Shown piece after piece: positions 1-5,287 of a DNA stretch of 5,452 bases (within the stretch, counting starts at the first letter, position 1; the number at the start of each line of letters is the position of its first letter). The position numbers and the translations under genes are program-made. The notes beneath the pieces are model-generated. The model was not told the origin of the DNA and ran no database searches. It saw only the letters and a list, made by a program, of their open reading frames with translations. This stretch comes from Gammaproteobacteria bacterium (GTDB lineage: Bacteria; Pseudomonadota; Gammaproteobacteria; Eutrophobiales; Eutrophobiaceae), in NCBI GenBank assembly GCA_004356415.1, contig SMWN01000140.1, positions 1 to 5,452 of the forward strand. Reading direction: 5' to 3'.

Positions 1-425
1 AGACCCGGATCTGTATGTGTAATTTGAAGAATGACAAAATTTGGAGCTGCAACCGATAATGGCGATCCATTCCACAATGTGACCTCACATATCTCTTCAC
101 CTTTTAACCACTGCGCAGCATCCTCTACGGCTGGTTTGTCAGCTGGATATTGTTCAAACGTTGTTAGATCCATGAAATACCAGGTATCACCATCGTTATA
201 GAGATATTGCATATCTTTATCCATGACATCTGCTGCTTCTACGGATTCACCAGATTTATAGGTTCTTTCCAGGACACGACCATTTTTGAGATTGCGCATT
301 TTGACGCGGTTAAACGCCTGCCCCTTGCCAGGTTTTACAAATTCATTGACCATAATGGCAAATGGGTCATTATCAATCATAATTTTCAGGCCGGCCCTGA
401 AGTCATTTGTGCTATACGTTGCCAT
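1..425 (-). CDS. efp: Elongation factor P, N-terminal 141 residues (runs off the window edge)
   Basis: EF-P binds between the ribosomal P and E sites and stimulates peptide-bond formation at polyproline stretches. Translating the minus strand from the ATG at 425-423 gives a protein beginning MATYSTNDFRAGLKIM, which I recognise as bacterial EF-P. It covers domain I (about residues 1-64) and the OB-fold domain II (about 66-130), with EF-P landmarks such as YLYNDGDTWYFM, VTLWNG and THTDPG. The loop KPGKGQAF carries Lys34 (codon 326-324), the residue that is beta-lysylated in the EpmA/EpmB-dependent type. The start has a weak Shine-Dalgarno (AAGAG) about 9 nt upstream. Domain III, roughly the last 45 residues of a normal EF-P of about 188 aa, lies beyond position 1, so the gene is partial only because of the window edge. 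It is divergent from epmB, whose product makes its modifying group. Confidence 0.97.
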   Translation of the reverse strand, partial: MATYSTNDFRAGLKIMIDNDPFAIMVNEFVKPGKGQAFNRVKMRNLKNGRVLERTYKSGESVEAADVMDKDMQYLYNDGDTWYFMDLTTFEQYPADKPAVEDAAQWLKGEEICEVTLWNGSPLSVAAPNFVILQITHTDPG

Positions 426-486
426 GAACATCTCTTCTAAATATTCTGTAAAATGATTTCATATCATACCGTGAATAAGGCAAGAC
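426..486. promoter_or_regulatory. Divergent efp/epmB promoter region
   Basis: These 61 bases separate two divergent start codons and must hold the 5' ends of both transcripts. On the minus strand a TTGCCT / 16 nt / TGAAAT pair, four matches of six at each hexamer, could serve efp. On the plus strand TAAAAT at 449-454, with TGAACA 18 nt upstream at 425-430, could serve epmB. An ATGAT-N5-ATCAT inverted repeat (453-467) sits in the middle. None of these is strong, so the region assignment is safer than the individual boxes. The epmB ribosome binding site is AAGG at 477-480, 6 nt before its ATG. Confidence 0.4.
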
Positions 487-1470
487 ATGCAGCATAGAAA
501 TTGGAAGAAAATATTACAGGAGGCAAGCTCCTCGCCCCAAGAGCTACTCAATAAACTGAATATTGCAGGTTCTTCACTCATCTCAAGGCAAGCGAATAAA
601 GACTTCCCACTGCGAGTACCATCAGGATTTATCAGCAGAATCAATCAAAACGATCCTGATGACCCTTTACTTAGACAGGTGTGGCCTTCCGTTGATGAAG
701 ACAACGACGAAGTTGGCTTTACTGAGGATCCACTTAATGAGGCCAATCGTCAGATTACTCCAGGTTTGTTACATAAATATCAGGGGAGAGTGTTACTTGT
801 CTTAACAGGCGCCTGTGCCATTCACTGTAGATACTGCTTCCGCAGGCATTTCCCCTATTCCGATTCAAATTCATCAGGGAAACATCTGGAAAAGGCCATT
901 GAATATTTACAAAAAGAGACGAGCGTGACAGAAGTAATCTTGAGTGGCGGTGATCCCTTGTCTATCTCTGATGAACGTCTTTCTGATCTGGTGACACAAC
1001 TAGCAGAGATTCCTCACCTTAAACGACTTCGTATTCACACTCGTTTCCCTGTGGTCGTCCCTGAAAGAATCAATGATGCATGCTTAGACTGGTTAACTAA
1101 AACACGTTTACAACTTGTGATTGTATTACATGTCAATCATGCCAATGAATTAGATAAATCAGTCGAACAAGCCATTTTAAAGTTAAGAAATCATAACATT
1201 CCTTTATTCAACCAATCTGTATTGTTAAAAGGCATTAATGATTCTGCAGAAGCCTTAATTGAGTTAAGTGAATCCTTATTTAATTATGGGATTATCCCTT
1301 ACTACCTCCATTTACTAGACCCTGTTAGTGGCGCTAGTCATTTCGAAGTCGATGAATCAAGTGCAAAATCGCTCATGCAAGAGATACAAAAAAAGCTTCC
1401 TGGCTATCTCGTACCAAAATTAGTCAGAGAAAACTGCGATACAGCCCACAAAACTATCATCGCTTTTTAG
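487..1470 (+). CDS. epmB: EF-P beta-lysylation protein EpmB (L-lysine 2,3-aminomutase, radical SAM)
   Basis: EpmB converts (S)-alpha-lysine to (R)-beta-lysine, which EpmA ligates to Lys34 of EF-P. The 327-residue product has the radical SAM signature C110-x3-C114-x2-C117 (CAIHCRYCF) for the 4Fe-4S cluster. It also has SGGDPL at 153-158, the lysine-aminomutase stretch RIHTRFPVVVPERI (182-195) and FNQSVLLKGIND (241-252). Lys311 in GYLVPKLVRE is the likely PLP Schiff-base lysine by family analogy. The length fits EpmB (about 340 aa) rather than the longer KamA enzymes of lysine fermentation, which carry a C-terminal extension. The ATG at 487 follows an AAGG box by 6 nt and the N-terminus aligns with family expectation. 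The gene is divergent from efp, the usual gammaproteobacterial arrangement. It appears intact, and the partner gene epmA is not in the window. Confidence 0.95.
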   Translation: MQHRNWKKILQEASSSPQELLNKLNIAGSSLISRQANKDFPLRVPSGFISRINQNDPDDPLLRQVWPSVDEDNDEVGFTEDPLNEANRQITPGLLHKYQGRVLLVLTGACAIHCRYCFRRHFPYSDSNSSGKHLEKAIEYLQKETSVTEVILSGGDPLSISDERLSDLVTQLAEIPHLKRLRIHTRFPVVVPERINDACLDWLTKTRLQLVIVLHVNHANELDKSVEQAILKLRNHNIPLFNQSVLLKGINDSAEALIELSESLFNYGIIPYYLHLLDPVSGASHFEVDESSAKSLMQEIQKKLPGYLVPKLVRENCDTAHKTIIAF

Positions 1471-1495
1471 AGATAAACCAGAAAGTATTTATCTC
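1470..1495 (+). terminator. Small hairpin overlapping the epmB stop codon
   Basis: GAGATAAA (1470-1477) and TTTATCTC (1488-1495) form a perfect 8-bp stem with a 10-nt loop, starting on the last base of the epmB stop codon. There is no U-tract after the stem on either strand and the stem is AT-rich, so it is not a textbook intrinsic terminator. It could be a weak terminator, an mRNA 3'-end stabiliser, or chance. Confidence 0.25.
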
Positions 1496-1522
1496 GTCAC
1501 TGAACCCACAATTGGATATAAT
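1494..1522 (+). promoter_or_regulatory. Candidate sigma70 promoter for the response regulator gene
   Basis: A perfect -10 box TATAAT (1517-1522) is preceded, with an ideal 17-nt spacer, by TCGTCA (1494-1499), which matches TTGACA at four of six positions. Transcription would begin near 1529-1530, giving a leader of about 35 nt to the ATG at 1565. This suggests the response regulator is transcribed separately from epmB, although read-through is not excluded. The -35 box overlaps the end of the hairpin at 1470-1495. Confidence 0.5.
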
Positions 1523-1564
1523 TCCTATCCCGAATAGATGAATAAACGTATTTGATTGACCAAA

Positions 1565-3256
1565 ATGTCTGAGCAAGAAATAAACCAGATACTCGTCATA
1601 GACGATTCAGTAGATTTCAGAAATCTACTGATTAAATTTTTTGAGAAAGTCTGCCCCGGTGCAACTGTTAATGTCTATGACCCTGCGGATGGTAAACCTT
1701 CAGAAACGTTTGTCTGGGATAAATACGATCTGATTATTCTCGATTATGATCTGGGGAATGGAGAAAATGGCCTCGAGTGGCTCAGGCTATACAAGACTTC
1801 CAGCAGCTTTCCCCCAACGATTATGTTGACCGCACAAGGTAATGAGGAAACAGTTGTAAATGCATTCAGGTATGGCGCGCAAGATTATTTAAGGAAAGAT
1901 GGTTTAACCAAAGGTCGTATGGTTGAGTCTATTAATTGTGCCTTAAAAAGATATCAGGAAGAGACAAAGAAAGCAGATACACAACAACTACGCGTACACA
2001 TTTACAATAAGGAAAAATTTTATCGTTCACTTGAACAGATTAATAGAAATGACATCGTTATATTAACCGAGATTGACCGATTCCAGACGCTGCGTGATGA
2101 AATAGGTATGTTATCAGCAGATAAAATTGCAGATTTTACCTCAGAGAAAATTCTAAAGTATATTTCTGACTCTAAGTATGCCGGGGATGTAACAAGGATT
2201 GGTGATTCAAGCATTGCAATATTAATTCGCAATTATCAGGATGATGATAAAGGTAACATTATTTGTGAACAGCTTTGTAAAATTTTTGACGAAATAACTT
2301 ATAAAGTAAATGGTGAAATAACGAATTTTTCTCTAAATATTGCTTCGGTATATATATTGAATGAATCCACGGAGGCAGAGGCCATTCTAAATCAGCTTGA
2401 TACTGCTTGTCGTGTAGCCAGAGATAAGCCTGGGAATTCATTCGTGATCTATGAAATAACAAATAACGATGCAGTAAAAATTGATGAACAACTGGATTCG
2501 CACATAATAAATGCATTTAGTGAAGATCGCGTGAAACCCCATTACCAAGCTTTCGTTAAGCTCTCAAGCATAGACTCGAAATTCGATTCTATTGGATTTT
2601 ATCAAGTCAGAATAAATCTAATCGGCCTTGATGATGGAATTATTGAAGCAAGAGAATTCGTCCCTGTCCTGAGAAGTCGGAATATGCAGAAAGATATGGA
2701 TAGATGGGTAATTAATTCGTGTGTGCAGAAAATCGCCATGAATAACACCTCTGACCATGAAATTTCTGGATTCTTTGTCTCATTAACGGAAGATTCACTC
2801 ACCGATATAGCCTTCTCAAAGTGGCTGGAATCGGAACTTGCTGTGCATAAAATATCTGATTTTGGTAATGCGCTTGTACTTGAAATCAGCATTGATAATT
2901 ATATGAAACATCAGAAGCAAACATCCTTTTTGATCAAAACGCTCGGTGAAAAGCATAATATTTTATTTGCTTTAACTGAAGTAACAGGATGCTCGAGCCT
3001 GGAGAGTTGCCTGTCTCAATCAAAATTTAATTTTATTATGCTGTGCCCGTTTATTGATGCTAATCAAATGCCGACCAAAGAAATTGAAGATATTGTCGGT
3101 ATGGGTAAAGAATTTTTATGCTTATCTGTGGCAAATAAAATTGAAAATAATGATGCGCTAATGTCAGCGATGCGTTGTGAATTTGATTTTATCTCCGGTT
3201 ATTTTCTACAGCCACCACAAGATAATATCATGGAAACTGAGGTGGTTGAGGTATAA
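1565..3256 (+). CDS. Response regulator with receiver domain and degenerate GGDEF and EAL domains
   Basis: This 563-residue protein has three recognisable regions. Residues 8-130 form a receiver domain with all key positions: acidic pair D13-D14, phospho-acceptor D60 in LIILDYDL, T89 in IMLTA and K111 in YLRKDG. Residues about 143-300 resemble a GGDEF domain whose signature is replaced (RIGDSSIAILI, 211-221). Residues about 316-555 resemble an EAL domain in which EAL has become QVR (347-349), the paired aspartates of DDFG have become T-E (471-474), and AEGVE has become ANKIE (523-527). The C-terminal SGYFLQPP matches the usual QGYxxxxP end. By family knowledge it should make or degrade no c-di-GMP. 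It is probably a phosphorylation-switched binding or scaffold protein, loosely like FimX but without a PAS domain. No signal peptide or membrane segment is seen. ATG 1565 is chosen over an in-frame TTG at 1556, but neither has a clear Shine-Dalgarno. Confidence 0.85.
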   Translation: MSEQEINQILVIDDSVDFRNLLIKFFEKVCPGATVNVYDPADGKPSETFVWDKYDLIILDYDLGNGENGLEWLRLYKTSSSFPPTIMLTAQGNEETVVNAFRYGAQDYLRKDGLTKGRMVESINCALKRYQEETKKADTQQLRVHIYNKEKFYRSLEQINRNDIVILTEIDRFQTLRDEIGMLSADKIADFTSEKILKYISDSKYAGDVTRIGDSSIAILIRNYQDDDKGNIICEQLCKIFDEITYKVNGEITNFSLNIASVYILNESTEAEAILNQLDTACRVARDKPGNSFVIYEITNNDAVKIDEQLDSHIINAFSEDRVKPHYQAFVKLSSIDSKFDSIGFYQVRINLIGLDDGIIEAREFVPVLRSRNMQKDMDRWVINSCVQKIAMNNTSDHEISGFFVSLTEDSLTDIAFSKWLESELAVHKISDFGNALVLEISIDNYMKHQKQTSFLIKTLGEKHNILFALTEVTGCSSLESCLSQSKFNFIMLCPFIDANQMPTKEIEDIVGMGKEFLCLSVANKIENNDALMSAMRCEFDFISGYFLQPPQDNIMETEVVEV

Positions 3257-3293
3257 CTGAAATGAGCAGGCAACAGTTTCTAGATAAGAGCTA

Positions 3294-3431
3294 TTAAATA
3301 TAGCGGGCCATTGTTTCTTTAAAAAGTTCACTTTTTACAGGTTTAATCAGATATGAGTCACAACCAGCAAGCGTTCCCTTAATCTGATCTTCCGCAGATT
3401 GTAAGCCGTCAAAAGATTTGGCACAAAACAT
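3294..3431 (-). pseudogene. C-terminal remnant of a response-regulator receiver domain
   Basis: The minus strand reads, from ATG 3431 to TAA 3294, a 45-residue peptide containing KGTLAGCDSYLIKPVKSEL and ending MARYI. This is the alpha4-beta5-alpha5 end of a receiver domain. K30-P31 is the conserved Lys-Pro after beta5, and MFCAK at the start corresponds to the end of beta4, where a Thr or Ser is normal. The phospho-acceptor half is missing. Immediately upstream the same frame hits a TAG (3432-3434), and the insertion sequence end follows at 3441. The ATG is probably an internal methionine rather than a true start, so I call it a gene remnant cut by the insertion. It is convergent with the response regulator at 1565-3256 and leaves a 37-bp gap. 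Its sequence differs from that protein's own receiver domain, so it is not a duplicate. Confidence 0.75.
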
Positions 3432-3440
3432 CTAAAAAGT

Positions 3441-3452
3441 TAAGAGAGACTT
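3441..3452 (+). repeat. Terminal inverted repeat of the IS (transposase 3' side)
   Basis: TAAGAGAGACTT is the exact reverse complement of 4854-4865. It lies 20 bp beyond the orfB stop codon. Outside it the two flanks agree only at three scattered A positions. Confidence 0.85.
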
Positions 3453-3472
3453 TCATAGATTATAGCCCTGTT

Positions 3473-4459
3473 TTATTGATTCACGCATAGGCTTAGATTT
3501 TCCTTCCTCCTCTGTTGTAATGTTTCATATTTAATCGTGGCACGACGGTCCATAATGTCATGGTAACGACCAAAGTACATATCAGCAGGTGTAATATTAT
3601 CCAGTGATTCATGGTAGCGTTCATAGTTGTAGTACTGAACGAACTGTTTGATGGCATTTTCCAGTTCCCACGGATAGTAATAATGCTCCAGTTTCACCAC
3701 ATTCTTCATGGAACGATGATAGCGTTCAATCTTACCCTGTGTCATCGGATGATACGGTGCCCCACGAGTATGTTTCATCTGGTGTTTGCCCAAGTAGTCC
3801 TTTAACTCTGAGGATAAATAACATGGCCCATTATCACTGAGTAAACGGGGACGATGTTTTACCTTTATCTCATTCACCCCTGTGGTTTCAATGGCAACAT
3901 CCAGTGTCTTCTTCACATCATCGGCAGCCATGCTTGTGGTTAGCTTCCAGGCAATGATGTAACGAGAGTAATCATCCAGTACCGTAGACAGGTAATACCA
4001 GCCCCAGCCCACCACACGAAAGTAGGTAAAGTCGGTTTGCCAGAGTTCATTGACCCGCTTGGTCGGATGTTGAAACGTATCACCCGCCTGCATCAGGATA
4101 TAGGCGGGGCTGGTAATAAGATCATATTGCTTCAATAGCCGATAAACACTGGATTCCGAGATAAAGTAACGGTGCTCATCCGTGATATGCCAGGCCAGTT
4201 CTCGAGGGGATTTCTCCGGGTGTTGCAAGGCTACCTCCAGGCATTGTTCCTTCACCGACTCAGGTAACTTGTTCCAGAAACGACGTGGTGCACGACTAGC
4301 GGGTTCCAGACCCTCAGGCCCACCGTCAAGGTATTGCCGATACCATCGATAGAAGCTGCTGCGACTCACGCCTAACTCTGTCAATGTCCGTCTGATGGAG
4401 AGTTCTGACTCTTCCACCAATCGGATCACTTCCAGCTTCTCTGCACCAGACAAACTCAT
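3473..4459 (-). CDS. IS3-family transposase OrfB (DDE integrase-type catalytic subunit)
   Basis: This 328-residue protein carries the RNase H-like integrase core that cuts and joins DNA strands in transposition. The catalytic triad is D143 (LWQTDFTYF), D209 (LLSDNGPCY) and E245 (QGKIERYHR). The 35 residues between the second D and the E give the DD(35)E spacing of IS3 transposases and retroviral integrases. Upstream are a helix-turn-helix (about residues 5-45, VSRSSFYRWYRQYL) and a second helical region (about 65-115, SESSVYRLLKQYDLI). The C-terminus has the usual FVQYYNYERYHESLDNITPADMYFG. Its ATG overlaps the orfA stop as ATGA (4459-4456), so expression may be by translational coupling. An OrfAB fusion by -1 frameshifting is also possible. 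It appears full length and undamaged. Confidence 0.93.
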   Translation of the reverse strand: MSLSGAEKLEVIRLVEESELSIRRTLTELGVSRSSFYRWYRQYLDGGPEGLEPASRAPRRFWNKLPESVKEQCLEVALQHPEKSPRELAWHITDEHRYFISESSVYRLLKQYDLITSPAYILMQAGDTFQHPTKRVNELWQTDFTYFRVVGWGWYYLSTVLDDYSRYIIAWKLTTSMAADDVKKTLDVAIETTGVNEIKVKHRPRLLSDNGPCYLSSELKDYLGKHQMKHTRGAPYHPMTQGKIERYHRSMKNVVKLEHYYYPWELENAIKQFVQYYNYERYHESLDNITPADMYFGRYHDIMDRRATIKYETLQQRRKENLSLCVNQ

Positions 4460-4818
4460 TCGTCTTCCCAGGTCGACTCCAAGCCAAGTACACTTTTTTT
4501 AAGCACATTGTTCTTCAGCATGATGTCAGCTAACAGACGCTTGAGCTGGTCATTCTCTTTCTTGAGATCAGTCACTTCATCCGATGTGGCTTCCCGTTTA
4601 ATGTCTCCGGCTAATCGTTGTTTGCCCGCTTCCAGAAATTCTTTGCTCCAGCGGTAATACACATTCTGGTGCAGTCCTTCTCGACGGCATAGTTCGGCAA
4701 TACTTTCCTCTCCACGTAATCCTTCCAGCACGATACGAATCTTTTCTTCAGCTGAATATTTTCTGCGGGTTCTACGGCGAATTGCTTTGACTACTTTCTC
4801 TGAATCATATTTACTCAT
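4456..4818 (-). CDS. IS3-family transposase OrfA (helix-turn-helix and leucine-zipper subunit)
   Basis: This 120-residue protein has a basic N-terminus (RRRTRRKYSAEEKIRIV). It is followed by a helix-turn-helix at about residues 22-62 (SIAELCRREGLHQNVYYRWSKEFL) and a coiled-coil stretch at about 80-110 (VTDLKKENDQLKRLLADIML), the standard plan of IS3 OrfA. In this family OrfA binds the terminal repeats and multimerises through the zipper, and it modulates the OrfAB transposase. The ATG at 4818 is preceded by AGGAG (4830-4826) with a 7-nt spacer, so the start is secure. It ends in TGA overlapping the orfB start. A run of seven A residues near its end (codons 107-109) is a plausible frameshift site. 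Confidence 0.92.
   Translation of the reverse strand: MSKYDSEKVVKAIRRRTRRKYSAEEKIRIVLEGLRGEESIAELCRREGLHQNVYYRWSKEFLEAGKQRLAGDIKREATSDEVTDLKKENDQLKRLLADIMLKNNVLKKSVLGLESTWEDE
4494..4500 (-). other. Candidate -1 frameshift slippery run (A7) in orfA
   Basis: The minus strand reads CTT AAA AAA AGT here in the orfA frame. Slipping back one base on the A run enters the orfB frame, which stays open for 12 codons (KCTWLGVDLGRR) up to the orfB ATG. The predicted OrfAB fusion is about 448 residues. IS3 elements commonly make their transposase this way. The run is not the canonical A-AAA-AAG phasing in the zero frame, and I did not identify a convincing downstream stimulatory structure. Confidence 0.55.
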
Positions 4819-4825
4819 ATCAAGA

Positions 4826-4830
4826 CTCCT
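4826..4830 (-). promoter_or_regulatory. Ribosome binding site of orfA
   Basis: AGGAG on the minus strand lies 7 nt before the ATG at 4818. It is the strongest Shine-Dalgarno in the window and fixes the orfA start. Confidence 0.8.
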
Positions 4831-4853
4831 GTTGCTTGTGGTTAACTTACCAG

Positions 4854-4865
4854 AAGTCTCTCTTA
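4854..4865 (-). repeat. Terminal inverted repeat of the IS (orfA promoter side)
   Basis: AAGTCTCTCTTA on the plus strand is the exact reverse complement of 3441-3452. It lies 35 bp upstream of the orfA ATG, leaving a leader that contains the orfA ribosome binding site. Confidence 0.85.
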
Positions 4866-5031
4866 GGATTTAGCTCGGATTGGTCTCATATCATTTGACG
4901 GGATACAATTATCTCTGTAATTTTAGCAACATTTTAGTATCTCAAGCCAAATGATAGGAAACTTATGTCTCGCACCTGACTCGACAGTCCGCTTTGGGTC
5001 GAAAGCTGCCTTTCATTACTTTCACTTGAAC
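4866..5031. other. Non-coding stretch between the IS and the inverted-arm element
   Basis: No open frame with coding character is visible on either strand. In particular, no minus-strand frame continues the receiver domain broken on the other side of the IS: frames checked from the IS border run into stops. The stretch holds a 9-bp inverted repeat, probably chance (4889-4897 with 4948-4956). It also holds one copy of GTCCGCTT (4988-4995), which recurs at 5032-5039 in the same orientation and inverted at 5270-5277. Confidence 0.6.
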
Positions 5032-5063
5032 GTCCGCTTCCAGTATATTCTGTTGAAAAACTC
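5032..5063 (+). repeat. Left inverted arm of the MITE-like structure
   Basis: Outer block GTCCGCTT at 5032-5039 and inner block TATTCTGTTGAAAAACTC at 5046-5063, separated by CCAGTA. It matches the right arm at 26 of 32 positions when inverted. Confidence 0.8.
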
Positions 5064-5245
5064 GACTATTTAAAGATACTAAATTTCGACCAAGAGTCAT
5101 TCACTTTGGAAATGCCACCCATTTATCAGGTGTAGCTGTAGCAGAGGATCCAGAGCGAGATTTTAAGTATTTTATGTGCCCCACCGTATCTAATAGAATT
5201 TAAATCACTTAAACGGCTTTAATTTTTTTATCCTCTCACAAAACG

Positions 5246-5277
5246 GAGTTTTTCAACAGAATAAGTATAAAGCGGAC
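5246..5277 (-). repeat. Right inverted arm of the MITE-like structure
   Basis: GAGTTTTTCAACAGAATA at 5246-5263 and AAGCGGAC at 5270-5277, separated by AGTATA. This arm ends 10 bp from the stop codon of the gene at 5288-5452, so it could also influence the 3' end of that transcript. Confidence 0.8.
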
Positions 5278-5287
5278 ATACATTCGA

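Larger units (their letters stand above)
3441..4865 (-). mobile_element. IS3-family insertion sequence, about 1.43 kb, two overlapping ORFs
   Basis: Two minus-strand ORFs of IS3-type orfA/orfB organisation lie between perfect 12-bp terminal inverted repeats (TAAGAGAGACTT at 3441-3452 and its complement at 4854-4865). Both ORFs are uninterrupted, the transposase DDE residues are present and orfA has a good ribosome binding site, so the element may be active or recently active. The usual IS3-family TG...CA termini are not evident, so the true tips may lie a few bases outside these limits. No matching direct repeat flanks the limits (AGT on the left, GGA on the right). It interrupts or abuts a receiver-domain gene. 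The orfB 5' half looks more GC-rich than the neighbouring chromosomal genes, which fits an imported element. Confidence 0.9.
5032..5277. mobile_element. MITE-like 246-bp structure with matching inverted arms
   Basis: The arms 5032-5063 and 5246-5277 are inverted copies of each other. An outer 8-bp block GTCCGCTT matches exactly, then come six unmatched bases, then an inner 18-bp block TATTCTGTTGAAAAACTC matches exactly, with identical spacing in both arms. That much agreement at equal offsets is not expected by chance. The interior (5064-5245) is AT-rich and has no substantial ORF. The longest notable minus-strand open stretch is 32 codons (5199-5101) with no clear start. I infer a non-autonomous transposable element or the collapsed ends of a larger IS, and cannot assign a family. 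Similarity stops sharply inside the arms, which is odd for a simple MITE. Confidence 0.55.

Noticed and set aside
207..440. Plus-strand 77-codon ORF over the start of the window
   Set aside because: It lies antisense to efp, whose minus-strand translation is unmistakable, and has no ribosome binding site or recognisable content.
2020..2892. Minus-strand ORFs of 70-96 codons inside the response regulator
   Set aside because: They are antisense shadows of a long plus-strand gene with clear domains, and their translations are low-complexity Ser/Ile-rich text with no family resemblance.
3255..3280. Possible terminator between the convergent response regulator and receiver remnant (AACTG / CAGTT)
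   Set aside because: There are only five pairs with a 14-nt loop and no meaningful U-tract, too weak to call.
4326..4508. Minus-strand 60-codon ORF across the orfA/orfB junction
   Set aside because: It is in the third frame, overlaps both transposase ORFs and matches neither. The -1 frame, not this one, joins orfA to orfB.
4889..4956. 9-bp inverted repeat TATCATTTG / CAAATGATA with a 50-nt loop
   Set aside because: A perfect 9-bp pair is expected about once by chance in a stretch of this size, and neither side extends or has a T-run.
5101..5199. 32-codon open stretch on the minus strand inside the MITE-like structure
   Set aside because: It has no start codon with a ribosome binding site and no recognisable motif, and its length is ordinary for non-coding DNA.
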